This document shows, one piece after another, positions 29,468 through 38,074 of a stretch of 64,000 nt of DNA. The notes below the pieces were generated by a model, which was given only the letters and a program-made list of their open reading frames with translations, ran no database searches and was not told where the DNA came from. The DNA is from Dehalococcoidia bacterium (GTDB lineage Bacteria; Chloroflexota; Dehalococcoidia; Bin125). The DNA is taken from the NCBI GenBank assembly GCA_022825265.1, contig JAJDXE010000010.1, forward strand, positions 62,001-126,000. The letters are read 5' to 3'. A program made the translations under genes and the position numbers. The first letter of the stretch is position 1. Each line of letters begins with the position of its first letter.

Positions 29468-31779
29468 CGTGGGGTCTGCTTGTCGCCGTGTTCTAGTTCT
29501 TCGTCGGGCGATGGACCAGCGACCGGACCGGTGAAGGTGGTGGGCTCGGGGACTGGTTCCGGCTCAGGTTCGTCTGGTCGCCAACGTCTGATGATTAGCG
29601 TGAGAATCACGCCGATCAGAGCGAAGCTGACGATCATCCAGGCGTCCGAGCCTCTGTCCGGCTCAGACTGCACAATCGGCAGCCGGCCGTCATCGGAGAT
29701 TGGCTGTTTGGTTGATGCCGAGCGGAAGGAATCATCCAGCAGCGATGTCACTCCTTCCTCGCCTGGAGTTGGCCGAGCCGTAACCAGCCAACGCTCTGGG
29801 TCGAGGGCGATTGACAGCCCTCGATCGGGTGCAGGGAGGGTGTCGTTTCCATAGGTCACGAAGTCGACGACCAACCCTTCGCTGTCATAGATGTAGATTG
29901 TGTCGCCGTCGTTGTTGAGGCCGTTTCCGATCCGGTTCACGAGCAGAGTCGGTGCGTCGAGTTCCAGCTCCTGAGTCGTGATCACTAGTCGCGATTCTGG
30001 CGGAATCACGCCAGACAGTTCGGTCTGTCCTTCGGCGTCGCCGATCGTCCATCCGCTGAGGTCGATTGCTCGGTCACCCTGGTTGTGGATCTCCACCCAC
30101 TCGGGTTGACCCGGCAGGGGAGCGGGGAGGATTTCTGTGATCCGCAACGCGGACTGGGTTTTCACAGTCGTCGCCGGCGTCTCTGATTGCTCAACTCTGT
30201 CATCCAGAGACTCAACATCGCTCTGAGTTGCGTCGCTTGCAGCGATTGGAGAATCTTCCGAGTCTCCACTGGTGAGCATCGCGTTCGATTCTCCCGGCGA
30301 TGGCGAACCGATGGTCGGTGCGGCGACCGGTGATCGACGATGGATCGACTCGTCCGTCTTCGGTGACTTGGCTGAGGTGTACTCGTGGTCGGTTCCCCAA
30401 CTGATCGCGCTCACAATCTCACCTTGAGGGTTGATCAGGCGGAGTTGATCGCCAGCGTTCGCGAGTCCATTGCCTATCCGGCCGTCCGTGATCGCGACGA
30501 CCGCCTCAGGGCCTGCGTTTGCTGAAGCGGCTATCACCATGGAGGCGCCCGGGGGAACGATCACGCCATCCAGTGAGTCGGACGAGGTGTTGTCTGCAAT
30601 GGTCCAGCCGTCAAGGCTCACCTCCTGATCCGTCGAGTTCGTCAGTTCGAACCACTCATATTGGTGGTCGGCGCGTCCTTGCCCGGCGGTCGGATAAACC
30701 TCGCTGATCCAGACAGTGTGTTCTTGCGACTGCTGGATCACTGAGGTGGAGTGGCGCTCTCGAACCGTGACAGCGGAGGCATTGGCTGGAAGCGGAGATG
30801 TCTCGACCAGCCTGGCATGGACGATGAGTTGGCGCTCGTGTTCGATGGCCTCGAACCACGGAGTTCGAGGATGGATTCGCGTTAGCGGGCTGAACTGAAG
30901 CTCCTCACCGGGAGCGGGAGCAGGTAAGCGGTGGAAGGTTTCGTCGGCGCCCCAGCTTGCAGTCGCGAGCCAGTTGCCTTTCGAGTCCCTGAGAACCAGG
31001 TGTCCGCCGTGAATACTGAGACCACTGCCCAGCTTGTTCTCCGCTCCTGTGATCGTATGTGTCGCGCCCGGTTCAATGCGTACCGAGCGGAGTCTGACCA
31101 GCGAGGCGCCGACGGTCAGAGTCCAGTTGATCGTCAACAGAGGTTCGTCGGAGATGTTCTTAATCGTCACTGATTCGGAATCGCCCTCAACCGGATCGAC
31201 CACTGAACTGGTGATGCGCACTTTGCTGTCTGGTCTCAGGTGGCGATGCCGCTCAGGCGTCGCGCTGATTGCTTCTCTTGTCGTCCAAGGAGTCAATGTG
31301 TTGGTCAGGCTTTGACCGCCGGCAGGCGTCCGGACGATTGATTGACCGGGATTGGGCGGATCTATTGCGTAAGGTTGGCGCACGTCTCCCCAACTCACGG
31401 CGTCGTGGCGCACGCCGTTGGGCTTGACGAGCGCGATGCGGTCTCCGGCGTTGCGCAGCCCTGTTCCGATACGAGGCGAATCGAGGATGATCAATGTTCG
31501 ACCGGCAGGCACGATGAGGTCGGCGGAACGACCGACGACCAAGACCGTGCCGCCAGACACGATTTCGATATCGGGCAGTGGATTGATTGACTGACCATCT
31601 TCGAGTGTCCAACCACGGAGGTTGGCGGCGTACCGCTCCGGATTGTGTAACTCGACCCACTCGACTGATTTGATCGAGAGGCCGTCGGTGAGGACGTTCG
31701 GATGGACTTCGCTGATTATGAGGCGCGGGTTGTGTGTTGCGTGGACGAAACCCCAGCCGGTGGCGAAGGGGACCATCAA
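29464..31779 (-). CDS. Surface-anchored protein with several lamin-tail (LTD) domains
   Basis: 771 aa from TTG 31779. Four LTD-type Ig folds can be seen: ~18-140 (LIISEVHPN...WVELHNPE), a degenerate one at ~190-285, ~355-470 (WISEVYPT...YEWFELTN) and ~540-660 (RITEILPAPLPGQPEWVEIHN). Each good copy ends with the pattern RIGNGLxNAGDxxxLxxxxG. A membrane helix (~708-728, MIVSFALIGVILTLII) and a charged Pro/Glu tail end the protein. The reading frame stays open upstream and encodes a signal-peptide-like stretch, so translation probably starts further up at a non-standard codon (see separate entry). Function unknown; likely cell-surface structural or adhesive. Confidence 0.8.
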   Translation of the reverse strand: MMVPFATGWGFVHATHNPRLIISEVHPNVLTDGLSIKSVEWVELHNPERYAANLRGWTLEDGQSINPLPDIEIVSGGTVLVVGRSADLIVPAGRTLIILDSPRIGTGLRNAGDRIALVKPNGVRHDAVSWGDVRQPYAIDPPNPGQSIVRTPAGGQSLTNTLTPWTTREAISATPERHRHLRPDSKVRITSSVVDPVEGDSESVTIKNISDEPLLTINWTLTVGASLVRLRSVRIEPGATHTITGAENKLGSGLSIHGGHLVLRDSKGNWLATASWGADETFHRLPAPAPGEELQFSPLTRIHPRTPWFEAIEHERQLIVHARLVETSPLPANASAVTVRERHSTSVIQQSQEHTVWISEVYPTAGQGRADHQYEWFELTNSTDQEVSLDGWTIADNTSSDSLDGVIVPPGASMVIAASANAGPEAVVAITDGRIGNGLANAGDQLRLINPQGEIVSAISWGTDHEYTSAKSPKTDESIHRRSPVAAPTIGSPSPGESNAMLTSGDSEDSPIAASDATQSDVESLDDRVEQSETPATTVKTQSALRITEILPAPLPGQPEWVEIHNQGDRAIDLSGWTIGDAEGQTELSGVIPPESRLVITTQELELDAPTLLVNRIGNGLNNDGDTIYIYDSEGLVVDFVTYGNDTLPAPDRGLSIALDPERWLVTARPTPGEEGVTSLLDDSFRSASTKQPISDDGRLPIVQSEPDRGSDAWMIVSFALIGVILTLIIRRWRPDEPEPEPVPEPTTFTGPVAGPSPDEELEHGDKQTPR

Positions 31780-31807
31780 CGTGGCCAGGATGAGGGCAAG
31801 TAACGGC

Positions 31808-32092
31808 TTAGGAAGTGACCGTAACGCGACGGCGGACAGTGGTCTGTTCCTCGACCAGAATGGTCTGCTGGTGCTGCGGGGCGGGCGCGATGATCTGGCG
31901 AACCTGGTCGATCATCGCTGGTGCAGCATACCGGGCGGCGAAGTCGACGACGGCGGCGGCGGCCAGGAGCTGCGCGGCTCCGCGCAGGGCAGGGATGAAC
32001 GGCGCCAGGTCCTCGCGGATGGCCGGCAGCAGATCGTGGTCGCGCGGTTCGATGATCGTCGGGGTGAGCACCGGCGGATCTGGTTCGGTCAT
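31808..32092 (-). CDS. Small hypothetical protein, 94 aa
   Basis: No recognised family. The middle third is hydrophobic and Ala-rich (about residues 38-60, RGAAQLLAAAAVVDFAARYA). The C-terminus is polar with Gln and Val-Arg repeats (EEQTTVRRRVTVTS). Starts at ATG 32092. Its end overlaps the inferred upstream start of the lamin-tail gene, suggesting translational coupling. The 78-nt gap above it contains TATACG and TATATG boxes that could form a promoter but no clear -35. Confidence 0.5.
   Translation of the reverse strand: MTEPDPPVLTPTIIEPRDHDLLPAIREDLAPFIPALRGAAQLLAAAAVVDFAARYAAPAMIDQVRQIIAPAPQHQQTILVEEQTTVRRRVTVTS
31837..31852 (-). promoter_or_regulatory. Candidate Shine-Dalgarno plus CTG start for the lamin-tail protein
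   Basis: GAGGA (complement 31848-31852), an 8-nt spacer, then CTG (complement 31837-31839) in frame with the lamin-tail gene, 20 codons above its first TTG. The added residues include RSLPKP and LLALILATLM, which with the following residues make a classical positively charged, hydrophobic signal peptide ending GFVHA. No ATG, GTG or TTG occurs upstream in this frame. The site lies inside the 3' end of the preceding 94-aa gene. Inference from sequence only. Confidence 0.45.
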
Positions 32093-32170
32093 ACCGGGAT
32101 CATATAGTTATCGGACTAAGCGCGTATACAGTTCATTCACAGCGTCCACACTCGACATAACGAGCGATAC

Positions 32171-32968
32171 TCAACGGCCGAAACGACGCATCTCCGCTTC
32201 AACCTCCGCTGTGATTCCTGAGCCTATTCCCCGATCGAAGCGCTCCAGCATGGCTGTGGAAGCATCTGCCGCCTCTGAGGCGATTGCTTGCAGCGACTGG
32301 AGGATGAAGGCGGGCTCGCGGCTTGCGCCGGCTTCGCGGATGGCTTGAAAGAGCGGCGTCTCGGACTCAGCGTCGTGGCCGTGCTCATCCCATAAGTCGT
32401 CGAACCCCGGGCCGCGAATTGGATACTGGGCCCAGGTGACGGTCGGTCCACGGTCGAGTTGGGTCGTGACTCGCTGCAGGACCATGCCTGACACTCGCGC
32501 CCGTTCGGCGATGAGTTGGTGAATGACCTGTTGCCAGGTCCCGATCGGGCCGTCGGGCAGTGCCGGGTGGAGATTGAGGCAGGGCAGGTGGTCGCAGATC
32601 ACGTCGGTCATGACCAACATGTATCCGGCCAGCATTCCGAGGTCGGGCGAGTGTTTGATGATCTGGTCGTATAGATGTCGGTCATAGTCTCGACGCCAGG
32701 TTGCGAGTTCCTGACCAGGGATTGAGATTTCGCCGCCGACGCGTCGGCGCCATTCCAGCGCGCTGCTGGCGATCAGTGGGATTCCATGGCGTTCGACATC
32801 GTCGAGAAAGAGGTCGGTGTTGGGGGATTGTCCACGCTCGCGGTTGCAGACGACGCAGACGATCTGGGCGTCGAGCCGGCCCTCGCTGATGGCGCTCATG
32901 GCGGCGTTGAGCAACAGGCGGGAACTTGTGCCTCTGGCAGTGGCGAACCATGCGATACGAAGGGTCAT
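32171..32968 (-). CDS. PurN-like formyltransferase-family protein
   Basis: 265 aa. Formyltransferase fold with the catalytic triad-like residues of GAR transformylase: N132 and H134 (CLNLHPALPDG) and D172 (QLDRGPTVTWA). N-terminus RIAWFATARGTSSRLLLNA replaces the usual GSGTNLQAL loop, and the protein has ~60 extra C-terminal residues, so it may not be the housekeeping PurN. No other purine genes are near. The substrate is therefore uncertain. Confidence 0.75.
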   Translation of the reverse strand: MTLRIAWFATARGTSSRLLLNAAMSAISEGRLDAQIVCVVCNRERGQSPNTDLFLDDVERHGIPLIASSALEWRRRVGGEISIPGQELATWRRDYDRHLYDQIIKHSPDLGMLAGYMLVMTDVICDHLPCLNLHPALPDGPIGTWQQVIHQLIAERARVSGMVLQRVTTQLDRGPTVTWAQYPIRGPGFDDLWDEHGHDAESETPLFQAIREAGASREPAFILQSLQAIASEAADASTAMLERFDRGIGSGITAEVEAEMRRFGR

Positions 32969-33062
32969 CGGGTTTGATTCGAGTGCTGAGGTGGGCTGGG
33001 CGAGGAAAAAACGGGCGATTTGCGGTGATTTGCTGCTGTGGGCTGGGAATTGTTGCGCGAAG

Positions 33063-33120
33063 TGTCCGATTTTGTCCGATTTTGTCTGGATTTGTCTGGA
33101 TTTGGACAGGTTTGTTCCAG
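33063..33120 (-). repeat. 10-bp-periodic A-tract array A
   Basis: On the plus strand: TGTCCGATTT twice, TGTCTGGATT twice, TGGACAGGTT, TGTTCCAG, in exact 10-nt steps. Read on the minus strand these are A3-A4 tracts at 10-bp phase, the arrangement that bends DNA. It lies 95-152 nt upstream of the PurN-like start. Confidence 0.75.
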
Positions 33121-33268
33121 CTCAGTTCAGAGAATTCCTGATGTGTCCGGATGGTCGTGATGGTCATCTCAGGTTCCGATTCCGCCGATGCTGATGTCGG
33201 GCGGCGACCATTGTATACGTACGGACGTTCGGCAGTCGTGGTCGCAATGTGTAGGGGATGACGGTTGG

Positions 33269-33310
33269 GGGGACCCTCACCCTAACCCTCTCCCAGAGGG
33301 AGAGGGGATC
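33269..33310 (-). repeat. Dispersed palindromic 3'-gene element, copy R4
   Basis: 29 nt beyond the xseB stop. Read on the gene strand: GATCCCCTCTCCC, TCT, GGGAGAGGG, TTAGGGTGAGGGTCCCC. Same as R3 without the inserted hairpin module, and in the same orientation relative to its upstream gene. Confidence 0.8.
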
Positions 33311-33339
33311 AGAGGGGACCGTTGGACTGGAGCCGATGC

Positions 33340-33546
33340 TTAGGTTTCGTTGCGGAGGGTGTCGATGCGGAGTTCGGCGTCGGCGAGGCGTTGCTGAGCC
33401 TGTTGGCTGAGCTTGACGCCTCGCTCGTAGGCGTCGAGGGCCTGCTCGAGGGGCAGACCGCCATCCTCGAGCTGGGTCAGGACAGTTTCGAGGTCCTCGA
33501 CGATCTCCTCGTAGGAGCGCTCAGCTTCATCGGTCATGCTGGTCAT
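33340..33546 (-). CDS. xseB: Exodeoxyribonuclease VII small subunit
   Basis: 68 aa. Whole-length match to the XseB pattern: SYEEIVEDLETVLTQLEDGGLPLEQALDAYERGV, followed by LSQQAQQRLADAELRI. Coiled, helical partner of XseA, with which it forms the ssDNA-specific exonuclease. Overlaps the xseA end by 20 nt. Confidence 0.95.
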   Translation of the reverse strand: MTSMTDEAERSYEEIVEDLETVLTQLEDGGLPLEQALDAYERGVKLSQQAQQRLADAELRIDTLRNET

Positions 33547-34837
33547 CCCTGTTCGTGGTGGTTGCGGCGACGCGGCCGTCGGCGAATTGGAGCGTGATGT
33601 CCTGGTCGGGGTTCAGCGCGGCTGCGGAGGCGACGACTTGACCATCTGCGTCGGAGACGATGGCGTAGCCGCGCTGAAGAGTGGCTTGGGGGTTGAGTGC
33701 GCTCAAGCGGGAGTCTCGGGCGGTTTGTCCGGCGCGCCAGAGGGCGAAGCGGCGCTCGATGGCCTGGTCGAGATGTTGCTGCTGGCGATTGACTTCGATG
33801 CGCATGGTTGGTGGATGGGGGGCTGAGCGTTCGAGGCGCTCCCGGTGGAGCAGCGAGCGCTGCGTGAGATCCACAATCCGGTTGTCGACGATCTGGTCGA
33901 CTGCCTGGCGGAGTCCGGCAATGCGGGCAGCTTCTTCGGCTCGGTCGGGGACGGCGATTTCGGCGGCGGCGGATGGTGTGGGCGCGCGGCGATCGGCGAC
34001 ATGGTCGGCGATGCTGACGTCGGTTTCGTGGCCGACAGCGGAGATGACGGGGATGTCGCTGGCGAAGATGGCACGCGCCACGGGCTCTTCGTTGTAGGCC
34101 CAGAGGTCTTCCGGGGAGCCTCCGCCTCGGGCGACGATGATGAGGTCCGGTTCGTCGATTGTCAGCAGGTTGAGGCGTTGGATTCCGGTCGCGATGGACT
34201 CGGCCGCTCCGGCGCCCTGGGTGAGGGAGGGCGAGAGGATCAATGACGTGAGCGGCCAACGACGGGTTACGACCTGCTGGATATCGTGCCAGACGGCTCC
34301 GCTCGGCGAAGTGACGACGCCGATCCGCTTGGGATACGGAGGCAGCGGACGCTTGCGGTCGGGACTGAACAGCCCTTCCGCGTCGAGGTTGCGGAACAGA
34401 CGCTCGAACTCGGCCTGGAGCACGCCTTCGCCGATCGGACGGAGGTCGTCGACGATGATCTGCAGCGAGCCTCGGGCGAGGTAGAGATCGGCGCTGCCGT
34501 GGACGAGGACCTGGTCGCCCTGTTGGACGGCCATGCCCCGGTTTTCGCGGCGGAAGAAGGCGCAGGCGAGGGCGGCGTCGGTGTCGGAATCGGCGAGGTC
34601 GAAGTAGTAGTGGCCTGCTCCGGAGCGGTTGAGACTGCGGACCTCGCCTTCGATCCAGACGTCGTTGAGCTGGGGATCGGCTTTGAGCTGGGTGCGGATG
34701 TGTCGGGCGACTTCGCCGACCGGTCGTGACTGGGGGGTTGGACTAGAACCAGGCGCGTCTGCCGCCGGTTTGTCCCAGTCGATCTGGCTCTGTTGGGCTC
34801 GTCGGATGTTGAAGCCGGTTGGCGGTCGTTTGGGCAT
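33527..34837 (-). CDS. xseA: Exodeoxyribonuclease VII large subunit
   Basis: 436 aa from ATG 34837 (MPKRPPTGF). A longer reading from 34879 would run into the palindromic element R5, so it is unlikely. N-terminal OB domain (DVWIEGEVRSLNRSGAGHYYFDL), catalytic core with RIGVVTSPSGAVWHDI, ARGGGSPEDLWAYNEE and SAVGHETDVSIADHVADRRAPTPSAAAE, then a long coiled-coil and a basic C-terminus (QRGYAIV). Complete by comparison with the family. Confidence 0.95.
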   Translation of the reverse strand: MPKRPPTGFNIRRAQQSQIDWDKPAADAPGSSPTPQSRPVGEVARHIRTQLKADPQLNDVWIEGEVRSLNRSGAGHYYFDLADSDTDAALACAFFRRENRGMAVQQGDQVLVHGSADLYLARGSLQIIVDDLRPIGEGVLQAEFERLFRNLDAEGLFSPDRKRPLPPYPKRIGVVTSPSGAVWHDIQQVVTRRWPLTSLILSPSLTQGAGAAESIATGIQRLNLLTIDEPDLIIVARGGGSPEDLWAYNEEPVARAIFASDIPVISAVGHETDVSIADHVADRRAPTPSAAAEIAVPDRAEEAARIAGLRQAVDQIVDNRIVDLTQRSLLHRERLERSAPHPPTMRIEVNRQQQHLDQAIERRFALWRAGQTARDSRLSALNPQATLQRGYAIVSDADGQVVASAAALNPDQDITLQFADGRVAATTTNRDDQHDR

Positions 34838-34856
34838 TGGTGGTGTTGGCGGGCGG

Positions 34857-34900
34857 CCCCCTCCGCCGCTTGGCGGCACCTCCCCCAGAGGGGGAGGTCC
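34857..34900 (-). repeat. Dispersed palindromic 3'-gene element, copy R5
   Basis: Starts 3 nt after the efp stop. Read on the gene strand: GGACCTCCCCC, TCT, GGGGGAGGTGCCGCC, then AAGCGGCGGAGGGGG. Same type and gene-relative orientation as R2 (and the backbone of R1). It fills the efp-xseA gap, so it could act on both the efp 3' end and xseA expression. Confidence 0.8.
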
Positions 34901-34903
34901 TAC

Positions 34904-35461
34904 TCAGGCGCGTTCGAGGTATTGGCCGGAGCGGGTGTCGACTTTGACGGTGTCGCCGGGGCTGATGAAGAGGGGGACGTTGACGGTGAGGCCGGTTTCG
35001 AGGGTGGCGGGCTTGGTTGCTCCGGTGGCGGTGTCGCCTTTGACTCCCGGGTCGGATTCGGCGACGACGAGGGGGACTGCGGCGGGCAATTCGACGGCGA
35101 CGGGGTTCTCGCCAACGATCAAAACCTCGGCCTCGGCGTTTTCGGCGAGGTAGTTGACGGCTTCACCGACGACGTCGAGGGAGAGCGGTTCCTGCTCGAA
35201 GGTATCGGTGTTCATGAAGTAGAGCAGGTCGCCATCGCGGTAGAGGTATTGCATCGTCTGGTGCTCGGTACGGATGCGGCGGAACTTGGTGCCGGCCTGG
35301 AAGGTGCGCTCGATGGTGTGTCCGCCGCGGATGTCGCGCAGCTTGAGTCGGGCCTGGGCCGAGCCGCGGCCGACCTTGATGTGTTCCCAGTCGACGATCT
35401 GGTACTCGTTGCCATCGAGTTCGATCACGAATCCGCGCTTGAGGTCGCCGGTGGAAATCAT
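34904..35461 (-). CDS. efp: Elongation factor P
   Basis: 185 aa; three-domain tRNA-shaped factor that rescues ribosomes on polyproline. STGDLKRGFVIELDGN and VDWEHIKVGRGSAQARLKLRD precede the post-translationally modified loop region, and the C-terminus has GDTVKVDTRSGQYLERA. Complete. Part of the conserved order aroQ-pepP-efp. Confidence 0.97.
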   Translation of the reverse strand: MISTGDLKRGFVIELDGNEYQIVDWEHIKVGRGSAQARLKLRDIRGGHTIERTFQAGTKFRRIRTEHQTMQYLYRDGDLLYFMNTDTFEQEPLSLDVVGEAVNYLAENAEAEVLIVGENPVAVELPAAVPLVVAESDPGVKGDTATGATKPATLETGLTVNVPLFISPGDTVKVDTRSGQYLERA

Positions 35462-35509
35462 CTTGTGCCTGTCAGTTGTGTTTGCTGATGGAAGATTCTG
35501 GATCGCAGA

Positions 35510-36613
35510 TTAGGTCAGCATTCGCAGCTTGGGCGTGCCGGTGAAGGAGTGGAAGCCGTCCTCGTCGAGCAGGCCCATGTCCTCGATGCGCACGCCGCCC
35601 CACTCGGGCAGGTAGATGCCGGGCTCGATCGTGATCACCATGCCGGCTTCGAGCGGGTCTTTCGAGGTCAGGCCGAGATAGGGCTTCTCGTGGATCTGCA
35701 GCCCGACTCCGTGTCCGAGGCCGTGGCCGAATTGTTCGCCGTAGCCAGCATCGATGATGACCTGGCGGGCGAGCTGGTCGGCGTCCTTGCCGGACATGCC
35801 GGGCTCGACCATCTGCGCGGCGGTCTCGTGTGCGGCGAGGACGATGTCGTAGATGCGGGGAAAAGTGTCGTCGTGGTCGCCGAGGACGATGGTCCGGGTC
35901 ATGTCGGCGCAGTAGCCGCGATAGCGGGCTCCCATGTCGATGACGATTGGTTGGCCCTCGCAGATCGCTTCTTCGCGGGGCCGCGCGTGAGGACGAGCGC
36001 CCCATGTTCCGGCGGCGACGATTGATTCGAACGCCATTCCCTCAGCGCCGCTGGAGCGGGCAGATTGTTCGATTTCCCAGGAGACTCGCTGCTCGGTCCA
36101 GCCGGGCTGCATCGTCTGCTGGGCGTGGGCGAAGGCGTCGTCGGTGAGTTTGACGGCCTGTTGGAGCAAAGAGAGTTCGGTCTCGTCTTTGAGCGCGCGA
36201 ACCTGTTCGATGATTTGATCGGTTTGGACGAGCGCGGGTCGCTGGCTGGCGGGCAGCTTGGCGTTGATGTCTCGCAACCGCTTGTGAGCGGCCACGGTCA
36301 TGTCGTGGGACTCGAAGCCGAGCCGGCAGCGCCCCAGCGGCTTCGCGAGTTCGCCCCACCACTTGTCCATCTCGCCCTTCATGTTGACGATTTCGAACTC
36401 GGGCGACTCCTGTGCGGCCTGCTCGAGGTAGCGGAAGTCGGTTGCTAATTTGGGAGCGATGGAGTCCTGGGCGGCGATCAGCAGCCAGCCGTTGGAGCCG
36501 GTGAATCCTGAGGCGTAGCGGCGGTTGTGGGGATTGGTGACGAGCAACGCGTCGACGTTGGCCTGTTCCAGGCGTTGGCGGATTCGATCGAGGCGGGACT
36601 GAGAATCGGTCAT
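35510..36613 (-). CDS. pepP: Xaa-Pro peptidase (M24 family)
   Basis: 367 aa from ATG 36613 (MTDSQSRLDRIRQRLEQ); its A overlaps the aroQ stop (TAATG). N-terminal creatinase-like domain (ALLVTNPHNRRYASGFTGSNG), then the pita-bread metallopeptidase domain with metal ligands in DMGARYRGYCADMTRT, GHGLGHGVGL, ITIEPGIYLPEWGGVRIED. Releases N-terminal residues before proline. Could be aminopeptidase or dipeptidase; length fits the aminopeptidase type found next to efp. Confidence 0.9.
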   Translation of the reverse strand: MTDSQSRLDRIRQRLEQANVDALLVTNPHNRRYASGFTGSNGWLLIAAQDSIAPKLATDFRYLEQAAQESPEFEIVNMKGEMDKWWGELAKPLGRCRLGFESHDMTVAAHKRLRDINAKLPASQRPALVQTDQIIEQVRALKDETELSLLQQAVKLTDDAFAHAQQTMQPGWTEQRVSWEIEQSARSSGAEGMAFESIVAAGTWGARPHARPREEAICEGQPIVIDMGARYRGYCADMTRTIVLGDHDDTFPRIYDIVLAAHETAAQMVEPGMSGKDADQLARQVIIDAGYGEQFGHGLGHGVGLQIHEKPYLGLTSKDPLEAGMVITIEPGIYLPEWGGVRIEDMGLLDEDGFHSFTGTPKLRMLT

Positions 36614-37089
36614 TATTCGGAGGGAGAATCGCCCGGGGTGGTGTCTCCGCGACCGTGGCGTTCTTGCAGCATCGGCACCAGTGCGTCGAGGGCGGCGAGA
36701 TAGCCTCGCCAGCCGAGTCCGGCGACGACGCCGTCCATGATCGGGGCGGTGACGAGGTTGTGGCGGAACTCCTCGCGAGAGTGCACGTTGGAGAGATGGA
36801 CTTCCATCTTGCCTCCCGGGAACGCCTCGAGGGCGTCGCGCAGGGAGTATCCGTAGTGGGAGAGGGCGCCAGGATTGATGATCAGGCCCTCGGCCGAGCG
36901 CTCTTGCTGGATGAAGTCGATGATCGCGCCCTCGTGGTTGGACTGATAGGGGCGGATCGTGACTCCCCATTCCTTGGCTCGTTTGCCGACCAGATCCTCG
37001 ATGTCGGCGAGGGTCTGGGTGCCGTAGATCTCGGGTTGGCGTTGCCCCAGGATGTTGAGGTTGGGGCCTGATATGAGCAGAACTTTCAT
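36613..37089 (-). CDS. aroQ: 3-dehydroquinate dehydratase, type II
   Basis: 158 aa from ATG 37089; overlaps the xer stop by 4 nt (ATGA). Type II signature: LLISGPNLNILGQRQPEIYG with the catalytic Tyr, INPGALSHYGYSLRDAL, and VHLSNVHSREEFRHN carrying the catalytic His. Third step of the shikimate pathway, whose other steps are encoded at 48.8-53.3 kb. Confidence 0.96.
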   Translation of the reverse strand: MKVLLISGPNLNILGQRQPEIYGTQTLADIEDLVGKRAKEWGVTIRPYQSNHEGAIIDFIQQERSAEGLIINPGALSHYGYSLRDALEAFPGGKMEVHLSNVHSREEFRHNLVTAPIMDGVVAGLGWRGYLAALDALVPMLQERHGRGDTTPGDSPSE

Positions 37090-38045
37090 CGCTCGTCGTC
37101 TACATCCTGGCTGCGTCGTTCGCGGAGGAGGTCGGCGATTCCATCGAGTGCGTGTTCGATGGTTTCGCGTCGGGCGGCATCGGTGACGTGGGTGTAGATC
37201 TGGGTCGTGGACACGGAAGCGTGGCCGAGCAACTCCTGGACCACCCGGACATCGGCGCCTCCGTCGAGCATATGAGTGGCGAATGAGTGTCGCAACAGAT
37301 GGGGATGCACGTCCTCGGGGAGACCGGCGCGTTGCGCGTAGCGCCGCACGCTCAGTTGCACGGCACGAGCGGAGAGCGACCCGCCGAATCGATTGAGCCA
37401 GAGCCAGGGTTCCGACTTCTCGCTCAACAGGACGGGTCGGCCGTCGCGGAGGTATCGCTGGAGCCAGTGTCGTGCAGACTTGCCCAGCAGCGCGACGCGT
37501 TCCTTGTCGCCTTTGCCGTGGACTCGGAATGCGTTGTGGTCGGCGTCGTAATCGGTCGTGCGGATGCCGACGAGCTCGGAGATTCTGAGGCCGGCGCCGT
37601 AGCAAACTTCCAAGATTGCTCGATCGCGAAGGCCTGCGGGAGTCGCGATATCGGGTGCTGAGAGCAGCGCCTCGATGTCGGCCTTGCTCAGCACCGTGGG
37701 CAGGTAAGAGGTCGCCTTTGGCGTTGCTGCCAGGGCCAGTGGATCGCGATCCAACTGGTTTGTCCGTGTCAGGTGCCGTGTGAATGATCTGATGGTTGAG
37801 GCTCTGCGGCGCACGGAGGCCTCGGCGATGCTGTCGTGCTGGAGATCGGCCAGGTACTGTCGGTAATCGGCGCGGCTCAGATCGTCAAGCTCGCGATCTG
37901 AGTGCTCCAGCCAGTCGAGGAAGTGGGAGATGTCGGCGCGATAGTTTCGGATCGTGTGGGGTGAGAGACCGCGACCGTTCTCTAGTAGCGAGAGGTATGC
38001 GTCGAGCGCTTCTTGATGGGGTTGAGTGAGCGATGTGGGAGGCAC
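37086..38045 (-). CDS. Tyrosine recombinase, XerC/XerD type
   Basis: 319 aa. N-terminal SAM-like core-binding domain (residues ~10-95) and catalytic domain with R154 (GAGLRISELVG), K178, H249 and R252 (HLLRHSFATHML), H275 (LGHASVSTTQ) and nucleophile Y284 (IYTH). Short, without extra domains, and sitting between topA and aroQ, so it is chromosome-dimer resolvase rather than an integrase. Cannot tell XerC from XerD from sequence alone. Confidence 0.93.
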   Translation of the reverse strand: MPPTSLTQPHQEALDAYLSLLENGRGLSPHTIRNYRADISHFLDWLEHSDRELDDLSRADYRQYLADLQHDSIAEASVRRRASTIRSFTRHLTRTNQLDRDPLALAATPKATSYLPTVLSKADIEALLSAPDIATPAGLRDRAILEVCYGAGLRISELVGIRTTDYDADHNAFRVHGKGDKERVALLGKSARHWLQRYLRDGRPVLLSEKSEPWLWLNRFGGSLSARAVQLSVRRYAQRAGLPEDVHPHLLRHSFATHMLDGGADVRVVQELLGHASVSTTQIYTHVTDAARRETIEHALDGIADLLRERRSQDVDDER

Positions 38046-38074
38046 AAACTCACTCTAGGTGAGATCAACGGCGA

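Larger units (their letters stand above)
32969..33339. other. 371-nt intergenic region with phased repeats and palindrome
   Basis: Lies between the PurN-like gene start and the xseB stop, both minus strand. It holds three things: a 10-bp-periodic array at 33063-33120, a TACAAT -10-like box on the minus strand at 33210-33215 without a good -35, and the palindromic element R4 at 33269-33310. No convincing gene is present on either strand. Lower GC than its surroundings over the array. Confidence 0.6.

Noticed and set aside
33063..33120. Short CRISPR array at the 10-bp repeats
   Set aside because: Units are contiguous 10-mers without spacers and there are no cas genes.
36614..36970. N-terminal extension of the Xaa-Pro peptidase frame
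   Set aside because: Overlaps aroQ in another frame; homology begins at ATG 36613.
37086..38045. Phage or element integrase
   Set aside because: Short Xer-type protein inside a dprA-topA-aroQ operon with no tRNA, att repeat or phage gene near.
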